Made by a program: the position numbers and the translations under genes. Shown here one piece after another: positions 60,575 to 64,000 of a stretch of 64,000 bases of DNA. Numbering within the stretch: the stretch's first letter is position 1; every line of letters begins with the position of its first letter. Under the pieces are notes generated by a model. The model was not told the DNA's origin. It did not search any database and worked only from the letters and a program-made list of their open reading frames with translations. The stretch is from Cristatella mucedo (Eukaryota > Bryozoa > Phylactolaemata > Cristatellidae): NCBI GenBank assembly GCA_009760855.2, contig WPIO01000045.1, forward strand, positions 996,001 to 1,060,000. The letters run 5' to 3'.

Positions 60575-61985
60575 ATGCAATAATAATAATGACAATAATA
60601 ATGCACTTGATAAAGCGCCTTCAGAGAAGTCAATCTCTGTGTAGGCGCTTTGCATTTGCTGCAAAGAAAAACGCGATTTAATGGTGAGTTATATCATGCT
60701 TGAAAAACAACATGAATAACATGGTTAAGGGTGACATGCACAGGGTCAGCATGCAAGTGTGGTTAGTGGCAGCATGCACAGTGTCAGCACGAATAAGCAC
60801 ATCAAGGACGAATCAGAGGGACCCACTAAATGCTGTCCTAAATAGGTGTGTTTTTAGGTTCCTTTTAAATGTGGTCAGGTCGGTGGATGTTCTGACGAAG
60901 GTCGGGAGGGAGTTCCAGGCTGTGGGAGCATACGAACTAAATGCACGGTCTCCAAAGGATTTAAGGTTTGTACGAGGTATTTGTAGACTGTTGGATTCCG
61001 AAAAGCGGGTGGTACGATGCTTGGCCTGATGGGGTAGTATATCTGACAGATAGGTTGGAGCCAAAGAATGAAGTGACCTAAGAGTGAGCAACAAGACCTT
61101 GAAGTCGATCCGGTGCTTGGCTGGTAGCCAGTGCAGGTCGGCGAGAAGTGGAGTAATGTGGCAACTGCGACGCTCACGACAGACAAGCCTAGCTGCCGAG
61201 TTTTGCACCAGCTGTAATCGCCTGATCGCACATGCCGGTAGGCCAGCAAGCAGTGAGTTACAGAAGTCAAGACGGGATGTCACGAATGCATGGACCAACT
61301 TAGACGTGGTCTCCTTATCTAAACAAGCCCTAATTTTAGCAATGTTATGTAGCTGAAAGTAGGTAGACTTGACTGTGGAGTTCATGTGGACATCTAACGA
61401 GAGGTCAATTTGGAACATGACACCTAGATTTCGAGCTGATTCGACAGGAGATATGCTGGCAGAGCCAATTTTGAGCGTCAGCCTTTCCAATTTGTGAATC
61501 ACACTGGGTTTGCCCATAACTAGTAAGTTAGTTTTATCATTATTTCGTTTTAGAAAATTTGCCGCCATACATGTGCAGATGTCATCAATACATGCAGCAA
61601 GTGAGTTGAGAGAATTTGAGGTGCTCGAAGGCTGGGAGGGATCAAAGCAACGGTACAACTGAGTGTCATCCGCATTGAAGTGAAAGCCTAGATTGTGCTT
61701 GGCAATCACATCGGCAAGAGGGAGAGTATAAACTGGGCCTAGCTCGGAGCCCTGAGGTACCCCATATTTCCGAGGTACCTCAAATGATCTTTGTCCATTC
61801 ACGTCAATACTCTAGAGTCTCCCACTGAGATAGGACCTGAATCACTGCAGATCAGTGCCAGTGATGCCCAGGCGAGATGAGAGGCGCTCAAGAAGAACTT
61901 TGTGATCGATAGTATCAAAATTCTGCTGAAAGATCGAGCAAAACAAGCAGAGACACTCTACCTATGTATGCATTCCTAAGTGTGT
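60575..61985 (-). mobile_element. LINE family 1, best preserved 3' half
   Basis: The tail at 60600-60670 is followed on the minus strand by 3' UTR and a 329-codon open frame (60813-61802). Beyond 61802 the RT core continues decayed to about 61985 (DQQNFDTIDHKVLLERL region). The copy is 5'-truncated. Confidence 0.92.
60813..61802 (-). pseudogene. LINE family 1 RT/C-terminal frame, 329 codons
   Basis: The longest uninterrupted LINE frame in the window. It reads KYGVPQGSELGPVYTLPLAD, HFNADDTQLYRCFD (the usual Tyr of YADD is Asn), LKRNNDKTNLLVMGKPSVI, NLGVMFQIDLSLDVHMNS, RLQLVQNSAARLVCRERR, ITPLLADLHWLPAKHRI and KTHLFRTAFSGSL. A short deletion removes residues after ELGP. It is truncated, so not functional. 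Confidence 0.9.
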
Positions 61986-62849
61986 CGTTGTACACCTAGT
62001 TCTTTTAGGGCCACCTTCTAATGGACTATGCTGCTGTCTAAGCAATACTACAACGTACTCGTCTTAACGTGTGATGTAGAGGCATTGTGGGCCTGCTGGA
62101 GTAGTTAGCAGTACTAAATTAATATGATAATAATTTTTTCAACGAAGGTTTATATTAAAAGGGCACCATTGAGTTTTTCAAAGGCCAGTTTTTGGAGCAT
62201 GATGAACAACCTTATGAGATAGTCGATCGGCGATAACTGAGCGAGTTCGATGACTTCCAACCGTTGTCTCAGTAAAGAAACTATTTCAAGAGAGCAGTCA
62301 AAATCGGGCTTCAGCAATTAGCGGCTCATAGAACAAAGAGCGAGCACTCCAGAGGTGCGAGTTCTAGGCGGTCACCGAGCGAGGTTAGCTCGGCCGTATT
62401 ACTACAACGTTTGAGAACTTGGAGAAGCAGAGTTCTAACGGGGGGGGGCGCGTGTTCAGTTAGAAGCAACAATAAAGGTGTTAGTTTGGCGACGGCGGCC
62501 CGCTCTGGTCCCCTGGCTTGCTCCGTAGAAGATACCTCAATTCGCAAAGCCTGGCTGCAGCACGCCCTGGGCTGGCAGTTGAGCTAACTAGAGCTCGAAA
62601 CCACGATAGGCACACACGGACGGAGTGGATACCCTGCGAACCGAAGCCAGTCGTGCAATAATTCATGCGAAGACAGTGCAGGTGAAAGCGGTGAGAAATT
62701 ACATGTCCGTTCATGCGCAATATTTAGGACGTCGGGGAAACACCACTCAGACAAGTCACAACAAGATCTTATCGTACTGTATCGCTTGTCTCTCCGATAG
62801 CTCGATTTTGTGAAGCCTACAGCAGCAACAGCTGAGGCCGTGGGTGAGG
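61986..62849. other. no gene recognised
   Basis: A promoter- or LTR-like stretch near 62400-62520 (G run, CAATAAAGG) is too weak to call. Confidence 0.35.
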
Positions 62850-62995
62850 CACCGAAAATGAGCCTTAATAGCCGACTATCACCACCACCTGCAGTGGACA
62901 ATAAAGGATTGCCCAGTGCAGGACTCGGAAACCACGACCAAGGGGTAGTGAAGAGCGACGACTTACCTCCTAGGCAAATACCCGGGGGCTAATGC
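62850..62995 (-). mobile_element. tRNA-derived SINE, family B, decayed
   Basis: ATAGCCGACTATCACCACC, CTGCAGTGGACAATAAAGG, GACTCGGAAACCACGACC and GACGACTTACCTCCTAGGC follow family B in reverse order. Confidence 0.65.
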
Positions 62996-63054
62996 AAGTG
63001 TTTGAACCGGAAAATGAGCAGCTCTGCAAATAGCCCACTTGGCACGCGAGAACT

Positions 63055-63130
63055 GGGAATAATAATAACAATACCTTTTTTATGTCGTCTCGACAGAACT
63101 TATCTCTAGTCAGGCACTGGCAAAAGTCCT
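63055..63130 (-). mobile_element. LINE/SINE orphan tail, decayed
   Basis: AATAATAATAACAATACC, TCGACAGAACTTATCTCTAG, TCAGGCACTGGC resembles the shared stem-loop in reverse. Confidence 0.5.
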
Positions 63131-63391
63131 TACCTTCAGAATAGGTAATCTTGCTAACTGGTCCAGGATCGCATTCTCGGCAGCGGAAGGTGACTAGAAA
63201 ACGAAGTGAGAACAACTATTGCCCGCTACTGAAAAGCTAGCATGTTATTTAGCTAGGAGTTTGGCAGTCACCAAAGTTAACTATAGATTCCTGAATTGTG
63301 ATTAATCGGAGCCACACCTAGCGTAATCTACGTCTTAGATTATGTCCACTGTCATTTGACTGATGGATAGTTAACCTGTCCAGCTTGCCGA

Positions 63392-63530
63392 GCTGAGTTG
63401 GCTCAGTGGTTAAAGTGCTCGCTCAAACCAAGGTTTGACCGAGTTTGTGGGATCGAGCCCCATAGCATATGTGAAGCGCCTGAATAGAGATTAAGTTATC
63501 TTAGGGCGCCATGCACGATGAAATATATTT
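63392..63530 (+). mobile_element. tRNA-derived SINE, family A
   Basis: AGTTGGCTCAGTGGTTAAAG (box A), TGTGGGATCGAGCCC (box B), GTGAAGCGCCTGAATAGAG and TTATCTTAGGGCGCCATG. Confidence 0.85.
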
Positions 63531-64000
63531 TTTTCTTCTGTATGAGCTCGCGGTCGCTCTGAGGAGCCCGGGGCCGGACCGGAAAGAAGGCGGACTTTCT
63601 TCTTCTGAGCTATGGGCAAAAGCGATCGCCGTCGTAGTCTGCCCCGTATTCTGCGTACCTGCTGCTTAGCAACTGCTGCCACGACCGCTCTCCAGCCGCG
63701 CGCTTCTACTCGCTAGCTTTCTCAGAGTTCGCTCGTGCAGCTTCGAGGTCAAGGGCTCGTTACGCAGGCAGCTGTGTGCGCCCGAAAGAGATAAGACCGG
63801 AGCCGCTGCACGTGCCGGTTAAACACTACGCCCGCCACAGAAAGTGGGAATCTTTGTTCGCTTATCATGGCCCCAGATCCGATAGCTTCCCTACGTAAAG
63901 CGGATGATTGGAAAACAGGCAAGTGGCAATGTATTGCCACCCTGCATTGCATTGCATAGTACGCTGAGCACACTTATGTAAGTGGAGCACACGATCATCC
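63531..64000. other. no gene recognised
   Basis: GC-richer sequence to the window end with short open frames only. Confidence 0.4.

Noticed and set aside
62400-62560. LTR-like or promoter-like sequence with CAATAAAGG
   Set aside because: No partner repeat, ends or coding nearby. A single AATAAA is not evidence.

Overview
This is a repeat-rich stretch of a metazoan nuclear genome. The evidence is spliced genes with GT-AG introns, AATAAA signals, secreted extracellular-matrix type domains, tRNA-derived SINEs, many CR1/L2-like LINE copies and a hAT transposon. The species cannot be named from the sequence. A marine or other non-vertebrate animal is an inference from the repeat make-up. Nothing bacterial, viral-genomic or CRISPR-like is present.

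Layout. 1-2.5 kb: LINE debris and a SINE. 2.8-6.05 kb (+): the last four coding exons of the sds22/PPP1R7 gene, the leucine-rich-repeat regulator of protein phosphatase 1; its 5' exons lie outside or were not found. 6.6-7.5 kb: an element with inverted ends carrying a 63-bp tandem array. 7.9-10.2 kb: an old LINE broken by an LTR-like fossil. 10.84-15.07 kb: a 4.2-kb palindrome with near-identical arms of about 1.95 kb. 15.3-25.4 kb: LINE and SINE copies, simple repeats and a possible small minus-strand membrane-protein exon near 18 kb.

27.5-51 kb (+): one large gene that I assembled from splice sites, reading phase and domain matches. It has nine exons totalling 1,251 coding bases (416 codons plus stop). 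The order is signal peptide, a short cysteine-rich PAN/Apple-like segment, an EGF-like knot, then two tandem copies of the C-terminal domain of CTHRC1 (collagen triple helix repeat containing 1). I see no collagen Gly-X-Y stretch. Its introns hold LINEs, SINEs, a hAT element and simple repeats. A further exon at 56.83 kb has the same phase pattern and may begin a third domain or a neighbouring paralogue.

51.5-64 kb: mostly LINE and SINE copies, with a telomere-like block, a perfect 28-bp hairpin and unassigned sequence. The main LINE family and one tRNA-derived SINE family share the same 3' stem-loop tail, as expected if the LINE machinery mobilises the SINE.
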